The notes under the pieces were generated by a model. The model did not search any database. It was not told the DNA's origin and saw nothing but the letters and a program-made list of their open reading frames with translations. The position numbers and the translations under genes were made by a program. From an uncultured Roseobacter sp. (GTDB lineage: Bacteria; Pseudomonadota; Alphaproteobacteria; Rhodobacterales; Rhodobacteraceae), in NCBI RefSeq assembly GCF_947493125.1, contig NZ_CANLQB010000005.1:248001-312000 (forward strand): a stretch of 64,000 bases of DNA, given 5' to 3'. Each line of letters begins with the position of its first letter. The first letter of the stretch is position 1. Positions 61,951-64,000 of the stretch are shown one piece after another.

Positions 61951-63279
61951 ATGGCAATCGACTATCTGAAACGCGGCAAATCCGACGCGGAGCGCGCGGA
62001 GGATGATGCCAAGACGCGGGCCGCGGTTGAGGCGACGCTCGCCGACATCGAGGCGCGTGGCGATGCGGCCGTGCGGGAGCTCAGCGAAAAGTTCGACAAC
62101 TACTCACCGGCCTCCTTCCGGCTCAGCGAGGAGGAGATCGACGACCTCATCGCCCAGCTTTCTCCGCGCGAACTCGAAGATATCAAATTCGCGCAGGAGC
62201 AGGTGCAGAACTTCGCGCAGGCGCAACGGGATTCGATGCTGGATATCGAGGTGGAGACGATGCCCGGCGTGATCCTTGGGCACAAGAACATTCCCGTCCA
62301 GTCCGTTGGGTGCTACGTGCCCGGCGGTAAGTTCCCCATGGTGGCCTCGGCGCATATGTCCGTGGCCACGGCGAGCGTCGCAAAGGTGCCGCGCATCATC
62401 GCCTGCACCCCGCCGTTTCAGGGCAAGCCGAATGCCGGCGTGATCGCCGCGATGCACTTGGGCGGCGCGCATGAGATCTATGTGATGGGTGGTATTCAGG
62501 CCGTGGGTGCGATGGCACTGGGGACGGAGACCATTGATCCGGTGCATATGATCGTGGGTCCGGGCAATGCCTTTGTGGCGGAGGCCAAACGGCAGCTTTT
62601 CGGGCGCGTGGGGATTGATCTTTTCGCCGGTCCCACCGAGACGATGGTGATCGCCGACGAGACGGTCGATGCGGAAATGTGCGCGACGGACCTTCTGGGC
62701 CAGGCCGAGCACGGGTACAACTCGCCCGCAGTACTGTTGACGAACTCGCGCAAGCTCGCGGAGGAAACGGTCTCCGAGATCGACCGCATCCTGCAAATCC
62801 TGCCGACGGCAGAGACCGCGCGCGTGAGTTGGGAGGAGTATGGCGAGGTCATTCTCTGCGACAGCTACGACGAGATGCTGCAGGTCGCCGATGATGTAGC
62901 CAGCGAGCATGTGCAGGTGATGACCGACCGCGACGACTGGTTCCTCGAGCATATGACCTGCTACGGCGCGCTGTTCCTTGGGCCCCGCACGAACGTGGCG
63001 AATGGCGACAAGGTGATCGGCACCAACCATACGCTGCCGACGAAGAAGGCGGGGCGCTATACGGGCGGGCTCTGGGTCGGCAAGTTCCTGAAAACCCACA
63101 GCTATCAGAAGGTGACCACGGATGCGGCGGCGGCGGAAATCGGCGCCTACGGCTCGCGTCTCTGCATGTTGGAGGGATTCGTGGGCCACGCCGAGCAATG
63201 CAACCTGCGGGTCCGTCGCTACGGTGGCATCAACGTGCCTTACGGTGAAGGCGCGCCGGCAACAGAGGCTGCGGAATGA
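61951..63279 (+). CDS. Histidinol-dehydrogenase-like NAD-dependent oxidoreductase (HpsN-type homolog)
   Basis: The 442-aa protein is of the HisD fold but is not with other his genes. Residues matching the zinc ligands of HisD are present: Q251 and H254 ([10 protein letters not shown]), D353 ([10 protein letters not shown]), H413 (GFVGHAEQ); the catalytic pair E319-H320 is in SEHVQV. Homologs outside histidine synthesis include the sulfopropanediol dehydrogenase HpsN; overall similarity is comparable but not specific. A polyol or sulfonate oxidation role is inferred from the adjacent importer. GGAGAGAG precedes ATG 61951. Confidence 0.88.
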   Translation: MAIDYLKRGKSDAERAEDDAKTRAAVEATLADIEARGDAAVRELSEKFDNYSPASFRLSEEEIDDLIAQLSPRELEDIKFAQEQVQNFAQAQRDSMLDIEVETMPGVILGHKNIPVQSVGCYVPGGKFPMVASAHMSVATASVAKVPRIIACTPPFQGKPNAGVIAAMHLGGAHEIYVMGGIQAVGAMALGTETIDPVHMIVGPGNAFVAEAKRQLFGRVGIDLFAGPTETMVIADETVDAEMCATDLLGQAEHGYNSPAVLLTNSRKLAEETVSEIDRILQILPTAETARVSWEEYGEVILCDSYDEMLQVADDVASEHVQVMTDRDDWFLEHMTCYGALFLGPRTNVANGDKVIGTNHTLPTKKAGRYTGGLWVGKFLKTHSYQKVTTDAAAAEIGAYGSRLCMLEGFVGHAEQCNLRVRRYGGINVPYGEGAPATEAAE

Positions 63280-63286
63280 GCGGAGA

Positions 63287-63334
63287 GGCGGGGGCGCCGG
63301 GCGGGGCGCAAGCGCCCCGCCCGGCGCCCCCGCC
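63287..63334 (+). other. 23-bp all-G/C hairpin between the HisD-like and NTF2-like genes
   Basis: Positions 63287-63309 are the exact reverse complement of 63312-63334, separated by AA, and every base in the 23-bp stem is G or C. It starts 7 bp after the HisD-like stop and ends about 30 bp before the next ATG. No T run. It must strongly affect message processing or read-through. Confidence 0.9.
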
Positions 63335-63366
63335 GCCAGCCCTACACGGTTCAACCAGAAGACGCC

Positions 63367-64000
63367 ATGGATTTACACTCTGAACACAAAGACCTCATCG
63401 CCCCGCTGCGCGCGGCGATGTATGATCTTGATATCGCACGGGTTCGCGCGGTCTTGCACGACATCTGTACGCCGGATGTCACCTTTCGCCTCGCCTTTCC
63501 CTTCGAGACCACCACCGGCGTCGATGCTTATCTAGATGCGGCTTACGTACCGCTTGTCCAGGCTATCCCCGATCTGGAGCGCCGCGATCATATCGTGATG
63601 GCGGGGCCCACGCCGGATGGCGCAGATTGGGTCGGTTGCGGCGGTTTCTACACCGGAACCTTCCGCGCCCCCTGGCTCGACATCCCGCCGACCGGGCATC
63701 TGCTTCATATGCGGTTTCACGAGTTCTACCGCGTCGAGAACGGCAAGATCGTCGAGATGCAGGCGCTCTGGGACCTGCCGGAGGTCATGATGCAGTCAGG
63801 CGCCTGGCCGATGACCCCATCCCTGGGGCGGGAGTGGCACATTCCGGGCCCTGCCACCTGCGACGGTCTTGTGCCGGGCCCTCATGACGCTGCGCAGGGT
63901 GCGGCCACCTGCCAGCATATCATCGACATGCTGGCGCATCTCAAGCGCCACCCGGCGCAGGGCGGCCCCGAGGTCATGGAGATGCCCAGGTTCTGGCATC
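63367..64000 (+). CDS. Two-domain NTF2/SnoaL-like protein (transport locus, copy 3; 3' end outside window)
   Basis: The open frame from ATG 63367 (MDLHSEHKDLIAPLRAAMYDL) runs to the window end (211 codons, no stop). Domain 1 has LHDICTPDVTFRLAFPFETTTGVDAYLDAA, then MRFHEFYRVENGKIVEMQALWDLPEVMMQ. A second domain begins with TCQHIIDMLAHLKRH, PEVMEMPRFWH, similar to the start of domain 2 in the 55480 protein. So it is another two-domain member. It lacks a strong ribosome-binding site and follows a 23-bp hairpin. Confidence 0.85.
   Translation, partial: MDLHSEHKDLIAPLRAAMYDLDIARVRAVLHDICTPDVTFRLAFPFETTTGVDAYLDAAYVPLVQAIPDLERRDHIVMAGPTPDGADWVGCGGFYTGTFRAPWLDIPPTGHLLHMRFHEFYRVENGKIVEMQALWDLPEVMMQSGAWPMTPSLGREWHIPGPATCDGLVPGPHDAAQGAATCQHIIDMLAHLKRHPAQGGPEVMEMPRFWH

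Noticed and set aside
61951-63279. Assignment of the HisD-fold gene as biosynthetic hisD
   Set aside because: No other his genes nearby, it sits in a transport operon, and its N-terminus differs from the usual Rhodobacterales HisD.
61951-63279. Firm naming of this gene as hpsN
   Set aside because: Fold and metal residues agree, but the rest of the sequence differs from HpsN as I remember it and no hpsO/P partners are visible.
1-64000. CRISPR arrays, insertion sequences, prophage or gene-transfer-agent genes
   Set aside because: No regularly spaced direct repeats, transposase, integrase or phage structural motifs were found on either strand.

Overview
The window is a gene-dense, high-GC chromosomal segment from an alphaproteobacterium, most likely a member of the Rhodobacterales (Roseobacter group). 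The evidence is the gene order of proC followed by a CsaA-like gene behind a YbjN tail, the fused malic enzyme/phosphotransacetylase-like MaeB, DmdB/DmdC-like acyl-CoA enzymes, PrpE, a GGAAC-N17-CGTT promoter of the EcfG type in front of a csbD gene, and G/C-rich third codon positions. No rRNA, tRNA, CRISPR array, insertion sequence, integrase or phage structural gene was seen. This looks like core chromosome with a metabolic accessory segment at the right end.

Layout. 1-3535: proline synthesis (proC), a CsaA-like tRNA-binding protein, a D-2-hydroxyacid dehydrogenase, thymidine kinase and a small HTH-like protein. 3538-8475: a FabH-type ketoacyl synthase, small secreted or membrane proteins of unknown role, a Crp/Fnr regulator divergent from a pseudo-receiver, and an outer-membrane beta-barrel. 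8645-17116: carB, an alpha/beta hydrolase, glyA, nadK and a FrhB-like iron-sulfur flavoprotein. 17113-18676: three coupled genes for exported proteins that each carry a CxxxC motif, one of them SCO/SenC. 18769-19070: a CsbD-like stress gene behind an EcfG-type promoter. 19782-26615: propionyl-CoA synthetase, three tandem paralogous small exported proteins, maeB, a VOC-cupin-cupin fusion and a DUF3072 protein. 26696-30290: a pyrimidine/deoxynucleoside salvage operon, cdd-deoA-deoB-upp. 30366-35477: assorted exported proteins, an acyl-CoA ligase, a sulfotransferase-like protein and a Hint-domain protein.

35535-46180 is a fatty-acid/acyl-CoA degradation block. It holds fadJ, a duplicated NTF2-like protein and fadA (translationally linked), a GST, two acyl-CoA dehydrogenases, two MerR regulators with a LiuR-like DNA box, and two hotdog thioesterases followed by a MATE transporter. 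47504-50655 carries pyrD, a DUF952 gene and a secreted 5'-nucleotidase. 50998-55488 carries a LysR regulator divergent from glutaryl-CoA dehydrogenase, then a fused alpha/beta branched-chain 2-oxoacid dehydrogenase E1.

55480-64000 (running off the window) is the most unusual region. A carbohydrate-type ABC importer (ATPase, binding protein, two permeases) is grouped with three NTF2/SnoaL-like proteins, two of them two-domain, and a histidinol-dehydrogenase-like oxidoreductase with a complete set of apparent metal and catalytic residues. An 18-bp perfect palindrome lies in the divergent promoter region, repeated TGCAAAA motifs lie in two mRNA leaders, and there are strong intercistronic hairpins, one with a 23-bp all-G/C stem. 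I read this as an uptake and oxidation pathway for an unidentified polyol, sugar-like or sulfonated compound.
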